DNA of 64,000 nucleotides from Archivesica marissinica (GCA_014843695.1 CM026404.1:1074261-1138260), one strand, 5' to 3'. Counted from the stretch's first letter, positions 33,896-46,214 are shown. Translations and numbers: made by a program. Notes: generated from the sequence alone by a model not told the origin.

Positions 33896-35995
33896 TCATA
33901 TCACTGTATTGTTCTCCACATGTATGTTACATTGTATGAGGTCCAACAGCGAAATACATACATTTTCCCAAGTTGTTTTAAGAACATATTCTCCATTTTC
34001 ATTTGTCCACAAAATTCTGACATTTCTCTGGTACAGTTCTTTCATTGTCGGCATCATTACTTCCTGATCCACATGCTCCATAAACATCAGCACGATCGGC
34101 TTCTGCTTCATGTAGGCTTGGTCCAGTTCATTACGACAATACATACTGTTACAGAAATTGTTTGAAACAACCACCATCAACACTGAAGCCATATCTAGAC
34201 TCTTGAATGTTTCATTATGGACATAGAATCCAGGTCGGAAATTTTGATCTCCGGTACAGACGAGGTCTCGGTCTATGCCTGTCATCAGTTGGAGATTTTC
34301 ATTTAGTGGACCCAGAACGTGCTCGTTAACAAAATCTTCATCATCGTTACTGAACGAGAGAAAAACTCCAAATTTATACTGACCGTCACCTTCTTGTAAC
34401 AGATTTATGACATTAGTTCTTTTTTTAATCGTTTGCTTGGCTTTGTTTCTTTTGTAAATGAATAATGTGCAACCGGTAAGAAGAAGAAGAATAACTCCCA
34501 TGGAAACACTTGTAGATATTACGATTATTCTCCTGTCACAGATTCTCTGTACAATATCCACTGTGTTGTCATTGATTGCTTCTTCGGTTCCATCTTCATT
34601 GAAACATGACAGTTTCAAAGAGGTTGCGTTGATTACATTTGTTGACAGAATCCATTGAAGGAAATATTTGGCTTTACATTGAGAACATGTGATGGGGTTT
34701 GATGTCAGGATAACGGCAGGACAGGTTCTAGGTTCTGCTTCATACGGGATAGTGTTTAAACGGTTGATGGACAATGTGTCCAGAACATGGATGTGGTTAC
34801 CTTGAAGGTCAAGAACATTTAGATGGTCAAGGTCACTTAGAGTGAAGGTCACCTGATCCAGTTTGTTATACGAAAGGTCAATAATCTCAATGGATCTGCA
34901 GTACTGAAACATATTTAGTGGGATAGTGTGCAAATCATTTACTGAAAGACTTACAGATTTTAAATAAGCCAGTCCAGAAAACAATTTCTCAAAGAGTGTT
35001 ATGTCCTCTTGAATCATGTTGAGTAGTTGGTTTTTGGATAGATCCACCGTGTGCAGATTTGGTATACATGAGAAAACAGTTGGATGTATAAATTCCATTC
35101 CATTGTTGGAGATATCCAGAAATTCAAGAGATGAAATGTTAAAATCATTACAAATTACCTTCAAATTCATGCGTTTAATATTGTTCTGCTTGAATACCAG
35201 TGTTTTTGTGTACCACGATGGATGTACATCAAATATGCATGTAACGTTTTCTATCCACAGTGAAGTGGATTCATGTATTAAAGCACTTAGGTTTAATGTT
35301 TGAGGTGTCAACAGTAAATTGATATTACCAGGTTTTGTTTCGGAATATTTTACAATCTTGTCAGATAAAACAAATTTTCCCGGTGGCAGTGGCATGAATC
35401 TCTTTGGCACTATGGTGTGCGCCATATCAAACATTTTTATGTGCAACGTGTCCTTCTGCATGGATAAATCGTATTTAATCTTTTCCAGAGTTGCGAATGA
35501 TATGTTGAGAATATCCAGCTCTTTCAGGTTTCCGGTAATTGCAGGTATATTTAACATTAATATCTGTGAATTGCTAATATCAATCAATTTTACTTTTCTG
35601 GGGACTAGTATTTGAACAAAAGTCTCGTCGAATAGTATTGCTGAATAATATGCGGACAAGTCAGATAGCACAAGTGTATTTAATCGAGAGAGTTTGTTTG
35701 ATCCATTGAGTGCAGATGTTAAGTTAGAGATTGCTAGTCTTACGCAGCCGCTCATATCCAGTGCACTAACCGAGTCCAGTTCAACAAATGTGTCGGCTTC
35801 TATGTATAGCGTGGATGTGATGTGTATCTTTAGTTCTTGTAGATTTTTCAAGGCTATGAAAGAAGCATTCTGAAACAGCCATGTATCATCTATAGTTTTA
35901 CCGTTACGTTCTTTAAGTTCTAGGGAAGTTACGTTACTCCAACTGATGGTGGAGAAGTTAGACTGTTCAATTGTTATGGTTCTTTTCTCATCCAC
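33896..35995 (-). pseudogene. Toll-like receptor, second copy, lacks start and signal peptide
   Basis: It matches the intact receptor at 17853-20123 over leucine-rich repeats, transmembrane helix and TIR domain, with scattered substitutions. The 5' end has lost 128 bp (equivalent to 19966-20093) between two 'acac' tetramers. The original ATG now opens a frame that stops after 16 codons. The long frame upstream begins only with GTG at 35995 and has no leader peptide, so a membrane receptor is not expected unless another start exon exists. The C-terminus reads IHVENNTVI and stop, longer than in the intact copy because a CA-rich insertion there is absent here. Confidence 0.82.
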
Positions 35996-36254
35996 GGCAA
36001 CAAAAACATTAATATCTATGGTAACAGAAACACCGTAAAATTGAACACATCTTGAACATATTTAATTATCATTTAACCAGACTGCGAACTCGGTTCATGT
36101 TGGAAATCCTTGTTAATGTCCTACCACCAAGCAATTTAAACAAGTAACTCGATATTTATGAAAGGAGTGTACCGTAACTATTTATGACAAACAATACATC
36201 AAGGAAGTTTATGACAATTCTCAATATCTACTGGACCCTTTCATTTTACTTCTA

Positions 36255-38135
36255 ATATTGTTGTAGGATACTGTAGGTTGTATGTAGAATACAAGGAATC
36301 TATTTATGTGGGGAGGGGGTTGTTGTAGGATACTGGGTGTTGTATGTAGAATACAAGGAATCTATTTATGTGGGGGGGGGTTTGTAGGATACTGGGTGTT
36401 GTATGTAGAATACAAGGAATCTATTTATGTGGGGGGGGTGTTGTAGGATACTGGGTGTTGTATGTAGAAACAAGGAATCTATTATGTGGTGAGGGGTTGT
36501 TGTAGGATACTGGGTGTTGTATGTAGAATACAAGGAATCTATTTATGTGGGAGGGGGTTGTGTAGGATACTGGGTGTTGTATGTAGAATACAAGGAATCT
36601 ATTTATGGGGGGGGGTTGTTGTAGGATACTGGGTGTTGTATGTAGAATACAAGGAATCTATTTATGTGGGGAGGGGGTTGTTGTAGGATACTGGGTTTGT
36701 ATAGAATACAAGGAATCTATTTATGTGGTGAGGGGGTTGTTGTAGGATACTGTGTGTTGTATGTAGAATACAAGGAATCTTTTTATGTGGTGAGGGGGTT
36801 GTGTAGGATACTGTGTGTTGTATGTAGAATACAAGGAATCTATTTATGTGGAGGGGGTTGTTGTAGGATACTGGGGGTTGTATGTAGAATACAAGGAATC
36901 TATTTATGTGGGGAGGGGGTTGTTGTAGGATACTGGGTGTTGTATGTAGAATACAAGGAATCTTATTATGTGGGGGGGGGGGTTGTAGGATACTGGGTGT
37001 TGTATGTAGAATACAAGGAATCTATTTATGTGGTGAGGGGGTTGTTGTAGGATACTGGGTGTTGTATGTAGAATACAAGGAATCTATTTATGTGGTGAGG
37101 GGGTTGTTGTAGGATACTGGGTGTTGTATGTAGAATACAAGGAATCTTTTTATGTGGTGAGGGGGTTGTCGTAGGATACTGTGTGTTGTATGTAGAATAC
37201 AAGGAATCTATTTATGTGGGGAGGGGGTTGTCGTAGGATACTGGGTGTTGTATGTAGAATACAAGGAATCTATTTATGTGGGGGGGGGTTGTAGGATACT
37301 GGGTGTTGTATAATACAAGGAATCTATTTATGTGGGGGGGTTGTCGTAGGATACTGGGTGTTGTATGTAGAATACAAGGAATCTATTTATGTGGGGAGGG
37401 GGTTGTTGTAGGATACTGGGTGTTGTATGTAGAATACAAGGAATCTATTTATGTGGGGAGGGGGTTGTTGTAGGATACTGTGTGTTGTATGTAGAATACA
37501 AGGAATCTATTTATGTGGGGGGGGGTTGTTGTAGGATACTGGGTGTTGTATAATACAAGGAATCTATTTTATGGGGGGGGTTGTCGTAGGATACTGGGTG
37601 TTGTATGTAGAATACAAGGAATCTATTTATGTGGGGGGGGTTGTTGTAGGATACTGGGTGTTGTTTATAATACAAGGAATCTATTTATGTGGGGAGGGGG
37701 TTGTTGTAGGATACTGGGTGTTGTATAATACAAGGAATCTATTTATGTGGGGGGGTTGTCGTAGGATACTGGGTGTTGTATGTAGAATACAAGGAATCTA
37801 TTTATGTGGGGGGGTTGTCGTAGGATACTGTGTGTTGTATGTAGAATACAAGGAATCTATTTATGTGGGGGGGTTGTCGTAGGATACTGGGTGTTGTATG
37901 TAGAATACAAGGAATCTATTTATGTGGGGGGTTGTCGTAGGATACTGGGTGTTGTATGTAGAATACAAGGAATCTATTTATGTGGGAGGGTTGTTGTAGG
38001 ATACTGGGTGTTGTATGTAGAATACAAGGAATCTATTTATGTGGGGAGGGGGTTGTTGTAGGATACTGGGTGTTGTATGTAGAATACAAGGAATCTATTT
38101 ATGTGGGGAGGGGGTTGTAGGATACTGGGTGTTGT
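36255..38135. repeat. 62-bp satellite, duplicated copy
   Basis: About 31 units of the ggatactgggtgttgtatgt satellite. Unit order is similar but not identical to 20380-22095, and the degraded right end of that array is missing here. Confidence 0.9.
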
Positions 38136-38137
38136 AT

Positions 38138-38890
38138 GGACATGTACGGGGTGTATATTGCTATGAAATGTATGGGGTGTATATTGCTATGACATGTACG
38201 GGGTGTATATTGCTATGACATGTACAGGGTGTATATTGCTATGACATGTACAGGGTGTATATTGCTATGACATGTACAGGGTGTGTATTGCTATGACATG
38301 TATGGGGTGTATATTGCTATGACATGTACAGGGTGTATATTGCTATGACATGTACAGGGTGTGTATTGCTGTGACATGTACAGGGTGTATATTGCTGTGA
38401 CATGTATGGGGTGTATATTGCTATGACATGTACAGGGTGTGTATTGCTGTGACATGTACAGGGTGTATATTGCTGTGACATGTACAGGGTGTATATTGCT
38501 ATGACATGTACAGAGTGTGTATTGCTATGACATATACGGGGTGTATATTGCTGTGACATGTACAGGGTGTGTATTGCTGTGACATGTACAGGGTGTATAT
38601 TGCTATGACATGTACAGGGTGTGTATTGCTGTGACATGTACAGGGTGTATATTGCTATGACATGTACAGGGTGTGTATTGCTGTGACATGTACAGGGTGT
38701 ATATTGCTGACATGTACAGGGTGTGTATTGCTGTGACATGTACAGGGTGTATATTGCTATGACATGTACAGGGTGTGTATTGCTGTGACATGTACAGGGT
38801 GTGTATTGCTGTGACATGTACAGGGTGTATATTGCTGTGACATGTATGGGGTGTATATTGCTATATGACATGTACAGGGTGTGTATTGCT
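38138..38890. repeat. 26-bp satellite before THUMPD2 copy D
   Basis: The right part is nearly identical to 22330-22905. The left part differs and lacks the GT-rich interruption. Confidence 0.88.
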
Positions 38891-38969
38891 ATGTATCAGC
38901 GTTGTTTCAGTGTGCTGTGTATATTGGTATGTACAGGGTGTGTATTGCTATGTATCAGCGTTGTTTCAG

Positions 38970-41156
38970 TGTGCTGTGTATATTGGTATGGACAGGGATA
39001 TATCACAGCTGGACCGTGCCACTGAGAATATAGTTTACAACAGCAGGTGTAACTTTACCACGCTGGTACAGGGTGATACGCGGCATATTTCACTACCTGA
39101 CAACAGTATAGATGGAGCGGTAACAGATGCGCCCTTTGGTCAGAACCACACCGTCTCCGGAGATCTACACCAGTTCTATATCCAGTTGTTGTCGGAGATA
39201 TCAAGGCAAGTTATTTTATGAGACCTTTCCAAGGGGCTTACAGATGCGCCTTTGGTCAGAACCACACCGTCTCCGGAGATCTACACCAGTTCTATATCCA
39301 GTTGTTTTCGGAGTTATCAAGGCAAGTTATTTTATGAGACCTTTCCAAGGGGCTTACAGATGCGCCTTTGGTCAGAACCACACCGTCTCCGGAGATCTAC
39401 ACCAGTTCTATATCCAGTTGTTGTCGGAGATATCAAGGCAAGTTATTTTTTGAGACCTTTCCAAGGGGCTTACAGATGCGCCTTTGGTCAGAACCACACC
39501 GTCTCCGGAGATCTACACCAGTTCTATATCCAGTTGTTGTCGGAGATATCAAGGCAAGTTATTTTATGAGACCTTTCCAAGGGGCTTACAGATGCGCCTT
39601 TGGTCATAACCACACTGTCTCCGGAGATCTACACCAGTTCTATATCCAGTTGTTGTCGGAGATTAGTCTGGGAACAGGCGTCTATATATTTTGCCTGGTC
39701 AGTCAAATAAATATATTTTAACACCTAGACCATTAATTGGGCCGTATAGAGTTTCTGATAATAGCCTGGGAACAGGCGTCGATATATTTTGCCTGGTCAG
39801 TCAAATAAATATATTTAACACCTAGACCATTAATTGGGCCGTATTGAGTTTCTGATAATAGCCTGGGAACAGGCGTCTATATATTTTGCCTGGTCAGTCA
39901 AATAAATATATTTTAACACCAAGACCATTAATTGGGCCGTATTGAGTTTCTGATAATATCAACATTTTGCCAGAAGTTAAAAAGTGAAAAATCGACAGAC
40001 TGGAACCCAGGCAAGTTGTGGTAACATTAATAGACGTTTCTTTTGAATTAATGGAACAGTGCCATTACTAAAGGCAGAATACAACATAGGAATGTGTGCG
40101 ATTTGTGACGTAAAACAACAACTTTTTATTGATGTAAGGCACTAGTATATTGAACATATAGATGTAACACTAGTAATTGTCTGTTTCAGAATTGTTAAAC
40201 CAGGATGTAAAATAGTACTGCTTGCAAGCTACAACATGATCGACTTCCTGAAACACATTTGTCGTAGAACCGATACATGTGCATGTAGTTCTAGAAATGA
40301 ATCATTTCCAGAAGTAGCAAGCAGTGTTGGAGAGGACATCGTAAACAGTAGCGAGAATGTTGGAGAGGACATTGTGAACAGTAGCAAGAATATTGGAGAA
40401 GTAATCGTAAACAGTAGCAAGAATGTTGGAGAGGATATTGTGAACAGTAGCGAGAATGTTGGAGAGGATATTGTGAACAGTAGCGAGGATATTGTGAACA
40501 GTAGCGAGAATGTTGGAGAGGATATTGTGAACAGTAGCAAGGATGTTGGAGAGGATATTGTGAACAGTAGCAAGAATGTTGGAGAGGACATTGTGAACAG
40601 TAGCAAGAATGTTGGAGAGGACATTGTGAACAGTAGCAAGAATATTGGAGAGGACATTGTGAACAGTAGCGTTGGAGAGGACATTGTGAACAGTAGCAAG
40701 AATATTGGAGAGGACATTGTGAACAGTAGCGAGAATGTTGGAGAGGACATTGTGAACAGTAGCAAGAATGTTGGAGAGGACATTGTGAACAGTAGCAAGA
40801 ATGTTGGAGAGGACATCATGAACAGTAGCAAGAATGTTGGAGAGGACATTGTGAACAGTAGCAAAAATGTTGGAGAGGACATCGTGAACAGTAGCAAGAA
40901 TGTTGGAGAGGATTTTGTGAACAGTAGCGAGAATGAGAAGCCAATATATTGGGAACAGCATTCTTGTGACACAGATTCTAAGGATGCGTGCAGTGACTTC
41001 CATGACAAGGATCAATGTATCCGACGCTCAGAAAGCAAGAGTGAAGATTCTAAGTGGAGGTCCTTATTTGATAGTTTGCCTTTGATGTTATGTGCAACTT
41101 ACAATGTTAAGCTTGGGGATACAGATGGATGTATATTTGTGCTACAAACGTGTTAA
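38970..41156 (+). CDS. THUMPD2 copy D: last two exons only, both open
   Basis: Exon 38970-39205 (236 bases, GC donor AAG|gcaagt) and terminal exon 40190-41156. It is almost identical to copy B, including the duplicated acceptor 59 bases upstream, five 116-bp boundary copies and three 102-bp intron copies. The coding repeat differs by the loss of 6 bases (one KN pair, NSSVGED near 40670), keeping the frame. As for copy B, no upstream exons accompany it. Confidence 0.75.
39125..39965 (+). repeat. 116-bp and 102-bp boundary duplications, copy D
   Basis: Five and three units, as in copy B, with a few substitutions (for example gagttatcaaggc and attttttgagacc), so the arrays were present before the 16-kb duplication. 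Confidence 0.85.
40326..40934 (+). repeat. Coding VNTR of VGEDIVNSSKN, copy D (203 residues)
   Basis: Same unit order as copy B minus two residues. Confidence 0.92.
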
Positions 41157-41247
41157 CATTTTATAGCCACAATATCATTGTGCTAAGCTGCTACTATTGC
41201 TAGATGTCTCTCATGGATTGCATAACATAACCCATTACTCCACATAG

Positions 41248-41485
41248 ATCAGGGTTCCCGCTGTCGGTCACCAATGGCAACAAAAACAAATGCTGGTGCT
41301 ATATATTGTGAATTGGCGAAAATATTTGGCATAATGTTTTTTTTAATATTTTTTTTTTGTGTCAAATACATGGGTGGGTTCAAATATGCATCTGTGAACT
41401 ATGTAGCTCTTTAAATTGGCTCCATTTTTTTTCAATTGGCGACAGAAGTGGCGCAGATAACAATTCAGACAGATGGAACCCTGAT
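41248..41485. mobile_element. MITE-like element with atcagggttcc termini, copy D
   Basis: Duplicate of 25261-25498. Confidence 0.65.
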
Positions 41486-41556
41486 AGATTCCATTCCACA
41501 CATTTATCCACATATAGTTACTGTTGCATGCCATTTTCTGTTCCCAGATACAGTCT

Positions 41557-41762
41557 ACAGTCTACATCCGTTACCGGTATGTCGAATTCCGTCGGACCGA
41601 ACAAAATACTTCGACATAACCGAAGTTTGACCTAACGAATTTCGATATAAACGGAGCCAGTTATATGTACAATGATAGTGTCTGAAACGGGACTTTGATC
41701 CGACTTTGAGATAACCGGAGAATTCGACATAACCGACTTTGACATAACGGTTGTAGACTGTA
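41557..41762. mobile_element. MITE-like element with agtctacatccgttacc termini, copy D
   Basis: Duplicate of 25570-25775, with small differences in the left arm (ttaccggtatgtcg). Confidence 0.72.
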
Positions 41763-42036
41763 CATTGAATATTGATTATTGAGTATGTAGTACAGTGTGC
41801 CTATTGCTTATCAGCAGAAGGAAGATGAAATGAGTAATTGATGTAACGGGTTAATCTGATACTTGGTATACATATTGTTTACTTTAACCTCATTAAAACT
41901 TAAAGCGACATTACATCACGAAAAGCAAATAAAATGCATTTTTTTCACGTATAAATGCATTGCTACTACAAATTCTTCTGAATACAGCGAACGCTAACAT
42001 TTAAGAATCAATTTAACAGTGTTTTTGTGGTATACG

Positions 42037-43480
42037 TGACAGCCTGTTATATTGGGTAGCAGCATACATGTATGTGACAGCCTGTTGTATTGGGTAGCAT
42101 ACATGTATGTGACAGCCTGTTATATTGGGTAGCAGCATACATGTATGTGACAGCCTGTTGTATTGGGTAGCATACATGTATGTGACAGCCTGTTATATTG
42201 GGTAGCAGCATACATGTATGTGACAGCCTGTTGTATTGGGTAGCATACATGTATGTGACAGCCTGTTGTATTGGGTAGCAGCATACATGTATGTGACAGC
42301 CTGTTGTATTGGGTAGCATACATGTATGTGACAGCCTGTTGTATTGGGTAGCATACATGTATGTGACAGCCTGTTGTATTGGGTAGCAGCATACATGTAT
42401 GTGACAGCCTGTTGTATTGGGTAGCATACATGTATGTGACAGCCTGTTGTATTGGGTAGCATACATGTATGTGACAGCCTGTTGTATTGGGTAGCATACA
42501 TGTATGTGACAGCTGTTGTATTGGGTAGCATACATGTATGTGACAGCCTGTTGTATTGGGTAGCAGCATACATGTATGTGACAGCCTGTTGTATTGGGTA
42601 GCAGCATACATGTATGTGACAGCCTGTTGTATTGGGTAGCAGCATACATGTATGTGACAGCCTGTTGTATTGGGTAGCAGCATACATGTATGTGACAGCC
42701 TGTTGTATTGGGTAGCAGCATACATGTATGTGACAGCCTGTTGTATTGGGTAGCAGCATACATGTATGTGACAGCCTGTTGTATTGGGTAGCAGCATACA
42801 TGTATGTGACAGCCTGTTGTATTGGGTAGCAGCATACATGTATGTGACAGCCTGTTGTATTGGGTAGCAGCATACATGTATGTGACAGCCTGTTGTATTG
42901 GGTAGCAGCATACATGTATGTGACAGCCTGTTGTATTGGGTAGCAGCATACATGTATGTGACAGCCTGTTTATTGGGTAGCATCATGTATGTGACAGCCT
43001 GTTGTATTGGGTAGCACATGTATGTGACAGCTGTTGTATTGGGCAGCAGCATACATGTATGTGACAGCCTGTTGTATTGGGTAGCAGCATACATGTATGT
43101 GACAGCCTGTTGTATTGGGTAGCAGCATACATGTATGTGACAGCCTGTTGTATTGGGCAGCAGCATACATGTATGTGACAGCCTGTTGTATTGGGTAGCA
43201 GCATACATGTATGTGACAGCCTGTTGTATTGGGTAGCAGCATACATGTATGTGACAGCCTGTTGTATTGGGCAGCATACATGTATGTGACAGCCTGTTGT
43301 ATTGGGTAGCAGCATACATGTATGTGACAGCCTGTTGTATTGGGTAGCAGCATACATGTATGTGACAGCCTGTTGTATTGGGTAGCAGCATACATGTATG
43401 TGACAGTCTGTTGTATTGGGTAGCAGCATACATGTATATGACAGTCTGTTGTATTGGGCAGCAGCATACATGTATGTGAT
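42037..43480. repeat. About 35-38-bp satellite (gtgacagcctgttgtattgg), homogeneous copy
   Basis: About 39 units of 'gcatacatgtatgtgacagc' plus 'ctgttgtattgggtagca', with or without an extra 'gca'. The divergent variant of 26840-27544 is absent. Confidence 0.92.
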
Positions 43481-43772
43481 TTTTCCTACTTAGTTCGAAC
43501 ACTTAACTTTTTTCAATCAATAAACAATGTTTTTGCCATCTACAAACTCTCAAAGTGACAGTAGGGTTTCATATAACGGTCAACCACGCTTCTGAATTGA
43601 CATTTGTTTATTATTGGAGACTACACTAAATGCATGTTACAGTCGTTTAGATATAATATAAACCTGATCAGTCTTAAAAAATATTTGCGCAGACACAAAT
43701 GTGATTATATAATGGTAAATATGTACCATAAGTGTTGTTATTCAGCATACATTTCTTGTATTACTGTTGAAG

Positions 43773-44001
43773 TGAAAGTCGTGATAGCGCAGTGGATGCG
43801 TGTTCGCTTCAGGTGCGTACGGTCCAGAGTTTGAGCCCCGCTGGAGCCGTTAAGATTGTGCCCTTAGGCAAGGCATTTAAATTCCACGTTGCCTCTTCTC
43901 TCTCCCTCATGGTGATGGATTCCATCAGGAATGAGGTCTCGAGAGTGATTAGTTGTAAGAACTTGTTTCGCAATCGAGCTAAAATAAATTTTTATAAACT
44001 A
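43773..44001 (+). mobile_element. SINE of the 'gtcgtgatagcgcagtgg' family inside the MITE
   Basis: tRNA-like head (A-box-like tagcgcagtgg; B-box-like gagtttgagcccc), body with tggagccgttaagattgtgc and cctcttctctctccctc, tail caatcgagctaaaataaat. Possible short target duplication ctgttga on both sides. Confidence 0.8.
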
Positions 44002-44128
44002 TGGCTGTTGACCATATTTTAATTATTTCGCTATGTCAACAAACATCGTATATGACGCTTGTTTATTAGTTGGAATAAAATACCATATAATAGAAATTTG
44101 CTTTTTTCGCGATGTAGTGTCGCTTTAA

Positions 44129-44800
44129 ATGCAGTATAAGATTGGTCCACATTTTACCGATAGTTTTCCCCGTTACGTCAATAGCCATTGTACATGGATT
44201 GGTCGAAAATTTTATGCATCGCCATTTATCGTTCAGTAACACACAATAACCGCATTCTTGTTAAATTGTCGATTTATTTTATTTTTTATCGATTATTATC
44301 ATAAACACAACCCAGAATTTCAACCAGCGATTAAATTATACATGGATGCCCGACAACCAGCGACAATATATTACGTACGGACGCATGCCCGACAGATATA
44401 CAACCAGTGAGATTAAATTGTGTACGGACGGATGCATATTAAATTGTGGACGGACACCAGACTTTCAGCACAGACGGATGCCAGACAACCGTAGACATTA
44501 TATTATGCACAGACAGACAAACAGCCAATGTTAATAGCTCACCCCAGGTCTATGCTCAACCAAGCTGAAGCATAAATACTTAATAACACTCGATAACTAC
44601 CTCGATAAAATGTTGCATAAAAACAATATCATCAACAGAAACACTATGAAGCTAATGTGTAGGAGTAACACCCATTGTTGTGTAGTGAGCACACAATGCG
44701 CTATGGTCGCTATGGTTATCAGTAACGTCATTTACGACATAATAGTAACATTGTAAAAACAATTTCAAGCCTAAAATAGAAAGTCTTATTTGTTTTTTGT
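44129..44800. other. Intergenic, degenerate short repeat only
   Basis: The region 44345-44530 contains loosely repeated 'gatgcccgacaaccag' and 'acggacg' motifs, too divergent for a period. Nothing else was recognised. Confidence 0.5.
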
Positions 44801-46130
44801 GGTTTAGCGTTGCACCAATGGCGACTCTCCAGCTGTTATTGGTGGAGGAAGACCCCCGGGTGCACCAACAGCTTGGGTCATATGGCGACTCTCCAGCTGT
44901 TATTGGTGGAGGAAGACCCCCGGGTGCACCAACAGCTTCGGTCATACGGCGACTCTCCAGCTGTTATTGGTGGAGGAAGACCCCGGGTGCACCAACAGCT
45001 TAGGTCATACGGCGACTCTCCAGCTGTTATTGGTGGAGGAAGACCCCGGGTGCACCAACAGCTTGGGTCATACGGCGACTCTCCAGCTGTTATTGGTGGA
45101 GGAAGACCCCGGGTGCACCAACAGCTTAGGTCATACGGCGACTCTCCAGCTGTTATTGGTGGAGGAAGACCCCGGGTGCACCAACAGCTTAGGTCATATG
45201 GCGACTCTCCAGCTGTTATTGGTGGAGGAAGACCCCGGGTGCACCAACAGCTTAGGTCATATGGCGACTCTCCAGCTGTTATTGGTGGAGGAAGACCCCG
45301 GGTGCACCAACAGCTTAGGTCATATGGCGACTCTCCAGCTGTTATTGGTGGAGGAAGACCCGGGTGCACCAACAGCTTAGGTCATATGGCGACTCTCCAG
45401 CTGTTATTGGTGGAGGAAGACCCGGGTGCACCAACAGCTTAGGTCATACGGCGACTCTCCAGCTGTTATTGGTGGAGGAAGACCCCGGGTGCCCCAACAG
45501 CTTAGGTCATACGGCGACTCTCCAGCTGTTATTGGTGGAGGAAGATCCGGGTGCACCAACAGCTTAGGTCATACGGCGACTCTCCAGCTGTTATTGGTGG
45601 AGGAAGACCCCGGGTGCACCAACAGCTTAGGTCATATGGCGACTCTCCAGCTGTTATTGGTGGAGGAAGACCCCGGGTGCACCAACAGCTTAGGTCATAT
45701 GGCGACTCTCCAGCTGTTATTGGTGGAGGAAGACCCCGGGTGCACCAACAGCTTAGGTCATATGGCGACTCTCCAGCTGTTATTGGTGGAGGAAGACCCC
45801 GGGTGCACCAACAGCTTAGGTCATATGGCGACTCTCCAGCTGTTGTGCACCAACAGCTTAGGTGATATGGCGACTCTCCAACTGTTATTGGTGGAGGAAG
45901 ACCCCGTGGTTGGTGTTGGGTTCCAACTGTTATTGGTGGAGGAAGACCCCCGGGTGCCCCTCCAGAGGGTATTTCAGGGGCAGACGGGCACCCAGCTAGA
46001 ACCACCAACCTACCGCAAGCCAGCTTGATAACTTCCTCCCATGAAAGAATTTGATTCGAACTTAAAGCGGTGAGGGACATATGATTTTAAGTCAACGACC
46101 GTAACCACTTGGCCACCGAGGCGCCCCTAA
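44801..46130 (-). mobile_element. tRNA-Leu-like SINE expanded by an internal 62-64-bp satellite
   Basis: On the minus strand the head (46060-46128) reads gcgcctcggtggccaagtgg with a TAA-type anticodon region and a gttcgaat B-box. The body includes the segment tggtggaggaagacccc. That segment plus 'gcaccaacagcttaggtcat' is repeated about 17 times (44815-45870). Single-copy relatives at 59283-59820 and 60355-60598 carry it once. Confidence 0.85.
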
Positions 46131-46214
46131 TTAAATTAGTTCTTTCAATGTTCATGAGTGAAATTTAATTCTAGCAACACTCTTAATATCAATGTTCATG
46201 AAAGGTGAAATACA

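Larger units (their letters stand above)
41900..44128. mobile_element. ttaaagcgac MITE split by a satellite and a SINE
   Basis: The left end ttaaagcgacattacatc at 41900 and the right end gatgtagtgtcgctttaa at 44128 are the two inverted ends of one element. Its interior (gtaaatatgtaccata, ttgttattcagca, cgctatgtcaacaaac) is present in order but interrupted at 42037-43480 by a satellite and at 43773-44001 by a SINE. Confidence 0.75.

Noticed and set aside
42047..43502. Long minus-strand frames with TYMYATQYN-type repeats
   Set aside because: Satellite DNA inside a split MITE; length variation between units breaks the frame repeatedly.
44810..45865. Repeated LLLVEEDPGCTNSLGH open frames
   Set aside because: Internal satellite of a SINE, as shown by the single-copy relatives at 59283 and 60355.
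46060..46128. Functional tRNA-Leu gene on the minus strand
   Set aside because: It is attached to a SINE body found elsewhere (59283, 60355) and its arms are degenerate.
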